Source: Pacificimonas flava (GTDB taxonomy: Bacteria; Pseudomonadota; Alphaproteobacteria; Sphingomonadales; Sphingomonadaceae). Taken from it: a DNA stretch of 64,000 nt. A program made the position numbers and the translations under genes. How positions within the stretch are numbered: the first letter of the stretch is position 1; every line of letters begins with the position of its first letter. A model generated the notes under the pieces. The model had not been told where the DNA came from. It made no database searches and saw only the letters and a program-made list of their open reading frames with translations. This document shows positions 1 to 8,388 of the stretch, in pieces. The stretch lies in assembly GCF_000342165.1 (NCBI RefSeq), contig NZ_AMRV01000007.1:1-64000 (forward strand). The letters run 5' to 3'.

Positions 1-1
1 C

Positions 2-217
2 AACGGCAATGGCGGCGGCAAGCCCGACACGCCGGGCAGCGGCAATGGTGGCGGCAAGCCGGACCTGCCGGGCAGCGGCAATGGCGGCGGGAAGCCCGAC
101 ACGCCGGGCAACGGCAATGGTGGCGGCAAGCCCGACACGCCGGGCAACGGCAATGGTGGCGGCAAGCCTGACACGCCGGGCGACGGCAATGGTGGCGGCA
201 AGCCTGACCTGCCGGGC
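2..217 (+). repeat. 36-bp in-frame tandem repeat, six copies
   Basis: Six consecutive 36-base units begin at 2, 38, 74, 110, 146 and 182. Each encodes XGNGGGKPD(T/L)PG with X being N, S or D. A degenerate seventh unit follows from 218. The units differ mostly at third positions and at the first codon. The array continues off the left edge, so the true copy number is unknown. Confidence 0.9.
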
Positions 218-601
218 AACGGCAATGGCAATGGCGGCGGACCGCCTCACGGGCCTGGTGAACCCGGTGATGGTGCCGATCAACATGGTGACGATTGGGA
301 CGATAACAACTGGGACGATGATGATCGTGATGACGACGATCGTGATGACGACTGGGACGATGATGATCGTGATGACGACGATCGTGATGACGATTGGGAC
401 GATGATGATCGCGACGATGACCGCGATGATGATGGCGACGAGCGTAGAGGGAACGATGCCTTCGAAGCGCGTACCCTTGTCGAGGGTCATCGCGCGGTGA
501 CGCCGGTGGACCGCCAGTCGATCATGGACAGGTCTCTTGAAGGACCGCGACCCCCGCGAGGCATAAGCATGTCAGGACGACCTACGGTTCACCCCTATTA
601 G
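2..601 (+). CDS. C-terminal part of a Gly-rich and Asp/Arg-rich repeat protein (5' end outside window)
   Basis: The frame beginning at base 2 is open to a TAG at 599-601 and has no start in the window, so this is the tail of a longer protein. It opens with six 12-residue units of the form XGNGGGKPD(T/L)PG. Next come a Pro/Gly linker and three 14-residue units of the form [14 protein letters not shown]. The last 50 or so residues are ordinary in composition and end in VHPY. The product is low-complexity and strongly acidic. The CHASE2-EAL gene follows 11 bases later, so the two are probably co-transcribed. Similar low-complexity tails occur on FecR-domain proteins placed before CHASE2 genes, but the defining domain is not in view. 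Family unknown; frame certain. Confidence 0.75.
   Translation, partial: NGNGGGKPDTPGSGNGGGKPDLPGSGNGGGKPDTPGNGNGGGKPDTPGNGNGGGKPDTPGDGNGGGKPDLPGNGNGNGGGPPHGPGEPGDGADQHGDDWDDNNWDDDDRDDDDRDDDWDDDDRDDDDRDDDWDDDDRDDDRDDDGDERRGNDAFEARTLVEGHRAVTPVDRQSIMDRSLEGPRPPRGISMSGRPTVHPY
311..436 (+). repeat. 42-bp in-frame Asp/Arg/Trp repeat, three copies
   Basis: Tryptophan codons at 311, 353 and 395 mark three units of 14 codons each (W, four D, R, four D, R, three D). The third copy is one residue short before it fades into DDDGDERRG. It lies in the same reading frame as the upstream 36-bp repeat. Confidence 0.85.
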
Positions 602-612
602 GCCCGCAAGAC

Positions 613-2943
613 ATGACCAGCATGATCCGGCACGGGAAAGGCAGTAAAGTTGCTCTGCTCTGTCTGCTGATCGTGCTCGTCGCTGCAAGTTGGCTCGGAG
701 GTTTTGCGGCTTTCGAGAGACGGGTTCTGGATCTGCAAACGCACTTGGGTGAGCGCCAGGCGTCCGGCGAGATCCTTATCGTCGAGATAGATCCGAAAAG
801 CATCGACGCGCTGAAGCAGTGGCCCTGGCCGCGGCGGCTGCATGCCCAGGCACTGAACGCACTGTCAGAACGCGACCCCCGCCTCATTGCTTTCGATGTG
901 GATTTCTCGTCGCGACAATCGCCGGAAGACGACGCCGCGCTCAGCCGTGCGCTTCAGTCCACGAAGGCCACAACGGTTCTGGCTGCGTTCGAGCAGGCCA
1001 GCGCGGTAGAGGGCCGCTCTATCGCTGCGCTACCGCTTCCAGCGCTGCGAAGCAGAGCGTTCATAGGCAATGCCAACGTGCGCCCCGATCCGGACGGCGC
1101 CGTGCGCACCTATCCCGTGGCAGCCGAAATCGCCGGTCAATTGCGTCCGTCCCTGGCAACTTTGACGGCCGAAGCGAACGTGCAGCGCGCAAGCGAAATC
1201 CTGATCGATTACAGCATCGATCCCGCGTCGATCCCGCGCTTGTCGTTCATCGATCTGCTACGCGGCGACGTGGCGGTTTCTGCAATCCAGGGGAAACGGA
1301 TCCTGATCGGCGCAACGGCGATCGAACTCGGGGACCGCTATCATATTCCCGGACGCGGCCTGCTTCCGGGTGTTGTCGTGCAGGCTTTGGCTGCGGAGAC
1401 GATGCTGCTGCCAGCGCCGCCGATACCGCTGCCCCGAACGGCATCGGCGCTTGTTGCCCTTCTGATCGGCATAGCACTCGCTGCGATGTTCGGCCGGCAG
1501 AGACACTTCCTGGCCGCAGCGTTCATGACAGCGGCGGCGACCATCCTGAGTACGTATTGGGTGGATCAAACCTTCGGTGCCGTCCTCAATCTGGCGATCC
1601 CGACCTTGATATGGGGCGGACTGTTCGTCAGCGGTCTGGCCCTGGAGGTGCGATTGCTGCTCAAGAAGCGGGAACTTCTCAACCCGGTCACCGACCTGCC
1701 GAACCGGCGCTTGCTGGAGCGGGAGTTGATGAAGGAGGAACACCGGGCTCTGGCTCTCGTCCGCGTGCAGGGATATGATCGGATTGCGTCGGCCTTTGGC
1801 GTCGATGCCGCGCAAATGCTGATCCTTTCTCTGGCACGTCTCATTTCAGTGCGTAGCCAGGATGCGCCAGTATATCAGCTTTCGAACAATCTGCTGGCCG
1901 TGCTCCTCGATCCGGCGCGAACCGATCCGGAAATCTGGTTTGCCGGCGTGGAAATGAACCTGCGGCAAGGAGTCAGTGCGGACGATATTCGCGCCGACAT
2001 CCGCGTGGTTGCAGGTTTCGACCTTGCGGGTCCGGAAGCCGATCCCAATTCGTCGCCCATCGACCGCGCGCTTCTGGCGTTGAGCCAGGCGGAAGAGGGG
2101 AAGCGGCGGCTAGGCCTGTCCGGCGGCCAGCAGGACCGCGACGGGGAGCAGTGGCGCGTCGGCCTTGCAGCGACGTTGCGAAAGGCTATCGAAGCCGGCC
2201 ATCTCCGCCTTACCTTCCAGCCCAAAATGTGCATCGGAACGGGCGAAGTCACGCATGTCGAGGCCCTCGTTCGCTGGCTCGATCCGGAGCGGGGGCCGAT
2301 CTTTCCCGACCAGTTCATTCCGCTTGCCGAGGCGAACGGTAGCATAAGCGATCTGACGCGCTTCGTCGTTGCGGAGGCAGCGGACATGATTGCGCGTCTT
2401 CGAGCGAACGGATTGACGACGGGCGTGGCAGTGAACATCTCGACCAACGATCTGGCGGATCCGGCCTTTGTCGAGTTCGTCGCCGAGACCCTAAGGCGAA
2501 CCGGAATCCCGCCGGACGCCCTGACACTGGAAATCACCGAGACCGGGCTGATCGAAGGCCGAACCGAGGCGCTGGTCTCCGCACGCCGGCTCAAAGCCCT
2601 CGGCCTTCGCCTCTCGATCGACGATTACGGTACGGGCCAGTCCACCATGGCCTATGTCGAACAATTCCCGGCGGACGAGCTAAAGATCGACATGTCCTTC
2701 GTCATGCGAATGACAGACGACCGGGCGAACGCGATTCTCGTGAAATCCGCGATCGATCTGGGCCATGCGCTTGGCCTGAGCGTCGTGGCGGAGGGCGTCG
2801 AAACCGCTGGCATCCTGACTGCGCTCAGGGAACAGAGGTGCGACTATGCGCAGGGGTATCATATTTCCCGCCCGCTGGAGGCGGACGATCTTTTTACCTA
2901 TCTTTCCGCTTCTCGCGAAGGAGTCTTGCGAAGCGCAGCCTGA
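613..2943 (+). CDS. CHASE2 sensor with degenerate GGDEF and intact EAL domain (c-di-GMP phosphodiesterase)
   Basis: A 776-residue inner-membrane signalling protein. Residues about 12-34 form a signal anchor, about 35-270 an extracytoplasmic CHASE2 domain, and about 277-345 a set of hydrophobic segments. About 355-480 is a GGDEF-like domain without a recognisable GGDEF motif, and about 515-765 is an EAL domain. The EAL catalytic set is present: EALVRW near residue 550, EITETG, DDYGTG, ELKID, AEGVET and AQGYHIS. It should therefore hydrolyse c-di-GMP, with the degenerate GGDEF perhaps regulatory. It follows the repeat protein by 11 bases and precedes the GH13 gene by 10, so a single operon is likely. 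The start at 613 rather than 622 is a weak choice. Confidence 0.9.
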   Translation: MTSMIRHGKGSKVALLCLLIVLVAASWLGGFAAFERRVLDLQTHLGERQASGEILIVEIDPKSIDALKQWPWPRRLHAQALNALSERDPRLIAFDVDFSSRQSPEDDAALSRALQSTKATTVLAAFEQASAVEGRSIAALPLPALRSRAFIGNANVRPDPDGAVRTYPVAAEIAGQLRPSLATLTAEANVQRASEILIDYSIDPASIPRLSFIDLLRGDVAVSAIQGKRILIGATAIELGDRYHIPGRGLLPGVVVQALAAETMLLPAPPIPLPRTASALVALLIGIALAAMFGRQRHFLAAAFMTAAATILSTYWVDQTFGAVLNLAIPTLIWGGLFVSGLALEVRLLLKKRELLNPVTDLPNRRLLERELMKEEHRALALVRVQGYDRIASAFGVDAAQMLILSLARLISVRSQDAPVYQLSNNLLAVLLDPARTDPEIWFAGVEMNLRQGVSADDIRADIRVVAGFDLAGPEADPNSSPIDRALLALSQAEEGKRRLGLSGGQQDRDGEQWRVGLAATLRKAIEAGHLRLTFQPKMCIGTGEVTHVEALVRWLDPERGPIFPDQFIPLAEANGSISDLTRFVVAEAADMIARLRANGLTTGVAVNISTNDLADPAFVEFVAETLRRTGIPPDALTLEITETGLIEGRTEALVSARRLKALGLRLSIDDYGTGQSTMAYVEQFPADELKIDMSFVMRMTDDRANAILVKSAIDLGHALGLSVVAEGVETAGILTALREQRCDYAQGYHISRPLEADDLFTYLSASREGVLRSAA

Positions 2944-2953
2944 CCAGGCGGCT

Positions 2954-4597
2954 ATGGCCGATGCCGCCTCGACCGGGGCCGGTTTCAGCATTCCCATTCG
3001 CGGCGGGCGGTGGCATGGCCGGACCATGCAGGACGGCGAACAGCATGCGTGGTGGCAGCGCGGAGTAATCTACCAGATCTACGCGCGTTCGTTTCAGGAT
3101 AGCGACGGGGACGGGGTGGGCGACCTCCAGGGGATTGCGGCGCGGCTTGACCATGTCGCCGCGCTGGGGGTGGATGCGATCTGGCTGTCGCCAATATTCC
3201 CCTCGCCCATGGCCGATTTCGGCTATGACGTGGCCGACTATTGCGGGATCGAACCGATGTTCGGCGACCTTGCCGCCTTCGACCGGCTGGTGGCGCAAGT
3301 GCACCAGCGCGGGCTGAAGCTGCTGCTCGATTTCGTCCCCAACCACTCCTCCGACCAGCATCCGTGGTTTCTCGAAAGCCGTTCCAGCCGCGACAATCCG
3401 AAGCGCGACTGGTATATCTGGCGCGACCCGGCCCCCGGTGGCGGACCGCCCAACAACTGGATCAGCGACTTCGGCGGCAGCGCCTGGGAATGGGACGCGA
3501 AGACGGGGCAGTACTACCTTCATGCCTTCCTGCCGCAGCAACCGGACCTCAACTGGCGCAATCCGGAACTGAAGCGCGCCATGCTGGATGTGTTGCGGTT
3601 CTGGCTGGACCGCGGCGTCGACGGCTTCCGGATCGACGTCCTGTGGCACATTGTGAAGTCGGAGGGACTTCCCGACAATCCGCTGAACCCCGACTGGGGG
3701 CCGGAGCGGACCGAGCGCGACCGCCTGATCCAGCAGCACTCTACCGACCAGCCGGAGGCCCACGCGATCAGCGCCGAGTTCCGGGCGCTGACCGACAGCT
3801 ACGCAGACCGCGTCCTGATCGGAGAGATCTTCCTGCCGAATGATCGCCATGCCCGCTGGTATGGCACGCCGGATGCCCCGCAGGTGCACCTGCCGTTCAA
3901 CTTCCAATTGATCGAGAATGCGTGGGAAGCGCCCCGCCTGAGAGTGGTCATCGCGGATTATCTGGCCTCGCTCCCCCCGCATGGCTGGCCCAATTGGGTA
4001 CTCGGCAGCCACGACGCGCCTCGCATCGCCGGACGTATTGGCGAGCGTCAGGCCCGTGTGGCCATGATGCTGCTGCTGACCCTGCGGGGCACGCCAACGC
4101 TTTATCAGGGGGACGAACTGGCGATCGGGGAGGTGCCGATCCCGCCCGAGCGGATACGCGACCCGCAGCACCACCGTCAGCCGCACCTCGATATCGGCCG
4201 CGACCGCTCTCGCACCCCGATGCCGTGGGACGGCTCCCAGCCACATGCCGGCTTCAGTTCCACCGAGCCATGGCTACCGCTGAATCCCGACTGGCCGACC
4301 CGCAACGTCGCGGCACAGGAGCAGGATCCCGCCTCCATGCTCGCTCTCACCCGCGCGCTGCTGGCAATGCGGCGGGCGGAGCCGGCGCTGGCGGTCGGCG
4401 GAATGCGCCTTCTGGACGCCCCGGACGGTGTGCTCGCCTATGAGCGCGAACATGGCGAACGGCGGTTGACCATCTTGCTCAACCTGACGCCGCGCAGCAT
4501 TGCCGCGCCATGGGAAGGAACGCCGCTTTTCTCCACGCTCGACCGGGCGGCGGACCCTGGCATGCTCCGCCCGGACGAGGGGCTGATCGTCGCATGA
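2954..4597 (+). CDS. GH13 family alpha-glucosidase / alpha-amylase-like hydrolase
   Basis: A cytoplasmic-looking GH13 enzyme of about 547 residues. The barrel begins at WWQRGVIYQIYARSF. Region I is DFVPNHSS (about residue 126), the nucleophile Asp lies in GFRIDVL (about 223), the general acid Glu in IGEIF (about 288), and the transition-state Asp in SHDAPR (about 351). This layout is typical of oligo-1,6-glucosidases, alpha-glucosidases and glucosyl-transferring relatives, and the exact substrate cannot be told. The start at 2954 is chosen because it sits 10 bases after the previous stop; 3026 is a credible alternative closer to the domain. The stop overlaps the start of the GT4 gene (ATGA), which implies coupled translation. 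Confidence 0.88.
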   Translation: MADAASTGAGFSIPIRGGRWHGRTMQDGEQHAWWQRGVIYQIYARSFQDSDGDGVGDLQGIAARLDHVAALGVDAIWLSPIFPSPMADFGYDVADYCGIEPMFGDLAAFDRLVAQVHQRGLKLLLDFVPNHSSDQHPWFLESRSSRDNPKRDWYIWRDPAPGGGPPNNWISDFGGSAWEWDAKTGQYYLHAFLPQQPDLNWRNPELKRAMLDVLRFWLDRGVDGFRIDVLWHIVKSEGLPDNPLNPDWGPERTERDRLIQQHSTDQPEAHAISAEFRALTDSYADRVLIGEIFLPNDRHARWYGTPDAPQVHLPFNFQLIENAWEAPRLRVVIADYLASLPPHGWPNWVLGSHDAPRIAGRIGERQARVAMMLLLTLRGTPTLYQGDELAIGEVPIPPERIRDPQHHRQPHLDIGRDRSRTPMPWDGSQPHAGFSSTEPWLPLNPDWPTRNVAAQEQDPASMLALTRALLAMRRAEPALAVGGMRLLDAPDGVLAYEREHGERRLTILLNLTPRSIAAPWEGTPLFSTLDRAADPGMLRPDEGLIVA

Positions 4598-5604
4598 AGG
4601 TCGCCATGCTCGCCCCCATCGCCTGGCGCACGCCGCCGCGCCACTATGGCCCGTGGGAACTGGTCACCCACCTGCTGACCGAGGCGCTCGTCGCACGCGG
4701 TATCGACGTCACCCTGTTCGCCACGCTCGACAGCCTTACCTCCGCCCGGCTCGATGGCGTGGTTCCGGCGCCCTACGAAGAGGATCCGGCAATCGATGCG
4801 AAGGTCTGGGAATACCGCCACCTCGCGCATCTGTTCGAACGGGCGCGCGAGTTCGACCTGATCCACAACCAGGCCGACTTTCCCGCCCACGCCTTCGCCA
4901 AGCTTGTGGAGACGCCAATCGTCACCACCATCCACGGTTTTTCTTCCGAACGTATCCTGCCGATGTACAAGCCGTTCGAAAACCGCGTGCATTTCGTTGC
5001 GATCAGCGAGGCGGACCGCCACCCGGATCTCGCCTATGCCGCGACGATCCATCACGGCATCCGCCTTGACGAATTCGCGTTGAATCCGGACGGCGGCGAG
5101 AATCTGCTGTTCTTCGGCCGCATCCACCCGGACAAGGGCGCAGCCGAGGCGATTGCCGCCGCCCGCGCCTCCGGCCGCCCCCTTGACCTCTACGGCATCG
5201 TGCAGGATCGTCCCTATTTCGAGCGGGAGGTCGTCCCGGCCTTGGGTGAGAGCGTTCGCTATCATGGCCCCGTCGGTGGAGCGCGGCGCACGCAGGCGCT
5301 TGGGAAGGCGCGTGCGCTTCTCCATCTGATCAATTTTGAAGAACCGTTCGGTCTGTCGGTGGTGGAGGCAATGGCCTGCGGCACGCCCGTCATCGCCCCC
5401 CGGCGCGGCTCCATGCCGGAGCTGATCGAACATGGCGTGACCGGTTTCCTGGTCGATTGCCCCGCCGAGGCGGTGGCGGCCATCGACCGCGCCGGCGACC
5501 TCGATCGCGCCGCGATCCGCCGCCACGCCGCCGAGCGGTTCAGCGTGGAGCGGATGGCGGACGAATATTCCTCCCTCTACCGCCGGATCATCGCGGCGGG
5601 CTGA
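4594..5604 (+). CDS. Family 4 glycosyltransferase
   Basis: A 336-residue GT-B fold glycosyltransferase of family GT4. The N-terminal half begins MKVAMLAPIAWRTPP, with a Gly-rich acceptor-side loop. The C-terminal nucleotide-sugar domain contains LFFGRIHPDKG and the EX7E signature in EPFGLSVVEAMACG at about residue 249. There is no signal peptide or membrane span. The ATG overlaps the TGA of the GH13 gene. The pairing of a GH13 enzyme with a GT4 enzyme suggests synthesis and trimming of a glucoside or oligosaccharide, possibly a stress solute, but the donor and acceptor are unknown. Confidence 0.88.
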   Translation: MKVAMLAPIAWRTPPRHYGPWELVTHLLTEALVARGIDVTLFATLDSLTSARLDGVVPAPYEEDPAIDAKVWEYRHLAHLFERAREFDLIHNQADFPAHAFAKLVETPIVTTIHGFSSERILPMYKPFENRVHFVAISEADRHPDLAYAATIHHGIRLDEFALNPDGGENLLFFGRIHPDKGAAEAIAAARASGRPLDLYGIVQDRPYFEREVVPALGESVRYHGPVGGARRTQALGKARALLHLINFEEPFGLSVVEAMACGTPVIAPRRGSMPELIEHGVTGFLVDCPAEAVAAIDRAGDLDRAAIRRHAAERFSVERMADEYSSLYRRIIAAG

Positions 5605-5733
5605 GCCTGACGCGCGAGCCCGCTCGCCGGCCGATCCAAGCCCCCAAAGCCTGCTTCCGAATGGCGGCGAGGGGGGGCGCTACGATCAGTGGCGGCTTCG
5701 GCCCTGCCGACACGTGTTCCAGCGGCAGCGCTT

Positions 5734-5936
5734 TCACTCATAACGAAGGGCCCGCACAGGACTGGTGCCGGCGACGCGCCACGCATGCGCGGCAATCGTG
5801 GCAATAACGATAAGGAGAGCCAGCGCCCCTGCAACGGGACCGGTGTCAGTTCGATACGGGCGTCGAAATTGTTCAATCGGTCGCGCATCAGCCATCAGGT
5901 TGCTGGCCAAGCAATCAGACTGGCAATTCCTGTCAG
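5734..5936 (-). pseudogene. Remnant of an FtsX/MacB-type ABC transporter permease C-terminus
   Basis: On the minus strand the sequence reads LIAWPAT, then a TGA, then WLMRDRLNNFDARIELTP. A one-base shift near 5829-5845 follows, and the other frame continues VAGALALLIVIATIAAHAW and ends SPVRALRYE with a stop at 5734-5736. This is the characteristic last transmembrane segment and NPVxALRYE tail of FtsX-fold ABC permeases. One in-frame stop and one frameshift within 200 bases, with nothing recognisable upstream, make it a decayed relic. The flanking bases 5605-5733 and 5937-6127 hold nothing else I can support. Confidence 0.7.
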
Positions 5937-6127
5937 CCGTAATCCTTGCTGCCGCCGTAGCCTTCCGGCTCTGAACGAGTCTGAACCCAAATCTCTCCGA
6001 AACCGGATAACAGTTCAAATAGAAGGATGACGATCCACCAATATATGGCACCGGGTCAGTGGCCATTTCCATGACGATAGCTTGAAAAGAAGCCTTGATA
6101 TAGATCTTTCTGCTTCATGATTGGCCC

Positions 6128-6484
6128 TCATCGATCCTCCCTTCGTATGAGAATCCGTGAGTAAGTAAAAACAAAAACAACGGATAACAGCGTAGCTGTG
6201 ATAAATGCGAATTTTGTCTGCCCGACATCTAAATACGGGCGGCCGCCATTACAATGAATCAAAAGTAAGGAAACTAGACTCAATAGAAATATAACAGCAC
6301 ACGAGCCATAAAACATTAAACCAGTATTCCCCGTCACGACTTTACGAATTAACATCGTGACGTGAAATATACCCGCAACCAGAAACAGGAAAGCCATTGG
6401 ACTGTAAGAAAGTGCTTCCATAGCAAGTGATATTCGTAGGCTCGTGAAAGGTGCTGTCAACCCACTGTTTCCTAAGGAATTCAC
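6128..6484 (-). CDS. Small hypothetical membrane protein
   Basis: 118 residues with three or four hydrophobic segments (around LSYSPMAFLFLVAGIFH, GLMFYGSCAVIFLLSLVSLLL and FAFITATLLSVVFVF), ending in a basic tail RILIRREDR. No family is recognised. The coding stretch is visibly richer in A and T than its neighbours and uses codons such as AAT, TTA and ATA that are rare elsewhere in the window, which suggests recent acquisition. It stands alone next to the permease remnant. It could be an immunity-type or orphan integral membrane protein; this is a guess. Confidence 0.55.
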   Translation of the reverse strand: MNSLGNSGLTAPFTSLRISLAMEALSYSPMAFLFLVAGIFHVTMLIRKVVTGNTGLMFYGSCAVIFLLSLVSLLLIHCNGGRPYLDVGQTKFAFITATLLSVVFVFTYSRILIRREDR

Positions 6485-6642
6485 GGCAACGTTATCAATG
6501 TAGAAGAAGGAGCACTGGCATTGCGGGGAGAACCTTGCGTGGCCATCGATCTAGCCAGTTCCCGCCGACCGATCTCCACGGCCTCAGGCGGGTGGAGCGG
6601 CCCCGGTCGGCGCCTGGTTAAGAGCCCTTCTCGCCCGGCCGC

Positions 6643-7476
6643 TTAGATCAGCCAGCCGAAAGCCTGCTTGAGGCGCTCAGACCCGCGATCTTTGAACCAG
6701 TTCCCGTGCGCGAACACGGTGCGCTCCGGCTCCAGCGCGAGCATTTCCTGTATCGCAGCCTTGGCGCTCTCGCCGCCTGCTCGAACGGCCAGCCGCACAT
6801 GCAGGGGCGTGGTGCCGCCTGTTGCCCTGGCAACCCGCATCAGGGCGGCAGTGATGCTCGGAAGCTTGCCGGGCTCGAGATTGTCGATGAGATCAGTGAG
6901 CACCAGAGTGCGGCTTTCCGTATGAAAGAAGTACGCTTCGTTGAAGCCAGCTCCGCCTGTAATGAGAGCTTGTCTGATTTCACCGGCCCAGTCTTCTGGC
7001 GCGGCAGCACCCAGATCCTGATCGATCTTCACGTCGGAGTTGCGCACCGGGCGCCGATCCCGCAGTCCCGGCACTCCCCAAGTCTTCGCGTCCGGAAACG
7101 CCCGCTGCCAGTCGGACAGAAAGGTCCAGTGGCCCATGCTTGGCGCGATCAGGTGAGCGACCCGGCCAAGCGCTTTCACCTCCTCCATCAAGGCTGCAGT
7201 CAGCCGGATCGGCGAATGAAGCAGCAGTTCACCGCTCCGCAAGCGGATGATGGTCATGCGGATGGGCAAGACGGTGCCCATCGCTCTTATGGGGCCGCCG
7301 TCGACAATCCAGATGCCCGTCCCAATCGGCTTCGGCGTATCGAGCGGCGGATAGCCGATACGGTCGCGCTCTTGGGCTCCGGGATGCGTACGGCTGGACC
7401 TTGCAAGAGCGACAGCCGCGATCGCGACGGCAGTGCTTCCGACCAGTGCGAGAGCTAAATTGCGCCTGCTTGCCAT
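6643..7476 (-). CDS. DUF4336 domain-containing protein with N-terminal signal/anchor
   Basis: 277 residues. An N-terminal hydrophobic stretch (LALALVGSTAVAIAAVALA) is followed by a domain with TIIRLRSGELLLHSPIRL, HLIAPSMGHW and FAHGNWFKDRG, which I recognise as DUF4336, a fold related to metallo-beta-lactamases. The reaction is not known. The gene starts 17 bases after the SDR gene and in the same direction, so it is probably the last gene of the operon DUF2383, SDR, DUF4336. The predicted location is the periplasm or the membrane surface. Confidence 0.75.
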   Translation of the reverse strand: MASRRNLALALVGSTAVAIAAVALARSSRTHPGAQERDRIGYPPLDTPKPIGTGIWIVDGGPIRAMGTVLPIRMTIIRLRSGELLLHSPIRLTAALMEEVKALGRVAHLIAPSMGHWTFLSDWQRAFPDAKTWGVPGLRDRRPVRNSDVKIDQDLGAAAPEDWAGEIRQALITGGAGFNEAYFFHTESRTLVLTDLIDNLEPGKLPSITAALMRVARATGGTTPLHVRLAVRAGGESAKAAIQEMLALEPERTVFAHGNWFKDRGSERLKQAFGWLI

Positions 7477-7493
7477 CCGATGAAACCCTCAAC

Positions 7494-8357
7494 TCAGATG
7501 AATGGCTTGCCGCCGGTCACTGCCACGGTTGCGCCCGAGACATAGCTCGCCTCGTCCGTCGCCAGCATCACGTAGACCGGTGCAAGTTCCTTCGGCTGCG
7601 CGGGACGCTCCATGGGGTAGCTCTTGCCGAACTCCTTCACCTGCTCGGGCGGCATCGTCGAAGGGATCAGCGGCGTCCACACCGGCCCCGGCGCGACACA
7701 ATTGACCCGGATGCCGCGCGAGGCGAGCAGCTGAGCCAGGCCCCCGGTGAAGTTCTGGATCGCACCCTTTGTCGTCGCGTAGGGCAGCAGCGTCTTTTTA
7801 GGTGTGTCGGCGTTCACGGACGTCGTGTTGATGATCGCGCCCTTATCGCCCATGTGCGGAACCGCCGCTTTCGAAAGATAGAACATCGAGTGGATGTTGG
7901 TGCGGAAGGTCAGATCCCACTCCTCGTCCGGGATTTCCGTCAGTTCCGTGTAGGTCATCTGATGGGCGGCGTTGTTGACGAGGATGTCGATCCGTCCGAA
8001 CGCCTCGACCGCCTTGTCGATGATGGCACGGCAGTGCTCCGCGGATCCAATGTCGCCCGGCATCAGGACGGCCTTGCGTCCCGCCTTCTCCACCCAGTTG
8101 GCAGTGTCCCGGGCATCCTCGTCCTCGTCGAGATAGGAGATCAGCACGTCCGCACCCTCGCGGGCGAACGCGATCGCCACGGCCCGGCCGATTCCGCTGT
8201 CGCCGCCAGTGATGATGGCCTTCTTGTTCTCAAGGCGTCCGGAGCCTCGGTAGCTCTCTTCGCCATGGTCGGGCCGCGGATCCATCGCGCCCGTGACGCC
8301 GGGCACTTCCTGTTGTTGTTCGGGAAGAGGAGGTTTGACCTCATCGAGAGTGCTCAT
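7494..8357 (-). CDS. SDR family oxidoreductase (YghA / general stress protein 39 type)
   Basis: 287 residues. It has the long N-terminal extension of this subgroup (PPLPEQQQEVPG), the NAD(P)-binding TGGDSGIG, NNAAHQ, the catalytic Tyr and Lys in YATTKGA, and the closing VTGGKPFI. It is a soluble classical short-chain dehydrogenase, and its substrate is not predictable. The ATG at 8357 is preceded by GTGGAGCGACTG, a fair ribosome site. It lies 31 bases downstream of the ferritin-like gene and 17 upstream of DUF4336. Enzymes of this subgroup are often stress-induced, which fits the neighbours. Confidence 0.9.
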   Translation of the reverse strand: MSTLDEVKPPLPEQQQEVPGVTGAMDPRPDHGEESYRGSGRLENKKAIITGGDSGIGRAVAIAFAREGADVLISYLDEDEDARDTANWVEKAGRKAVLMPGDIGSAEHCRAIIDKAVEAFGRIDILVNNAAHQMTYTELTEIPDEEWDLTFRTNIHSMFYLSKAAVPHMGDKGAIINTTSVNADTPKKTLLPYATTKGAIQNFTGGLAQLLASRGIRVNCVAPGPVWTPLIPSTMPPEQVKEFGKSYPMERPAQPKELAPVYVMLATDEASYVSGATVAVTGGKPFI

Positions 8358-8388
8358 CAGTCGCTCCACTGAGATGCGTGGGACCGGC

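Noticed and set aside
2-217. Possible CRISPR array suggested by 36-base repeats
   Set aside because: The units are contiguous with no spacers and encode a regular peptide repeat in one open frame. No cas gene is present.
613-2943. Active diguanylate cyclase in the CHASE2 protein
   Set aside because: The GGDEF-like domain has no GGDEF or close variant (the region reads NLLAVLLDPARTD), so only the EAL activity is supported.
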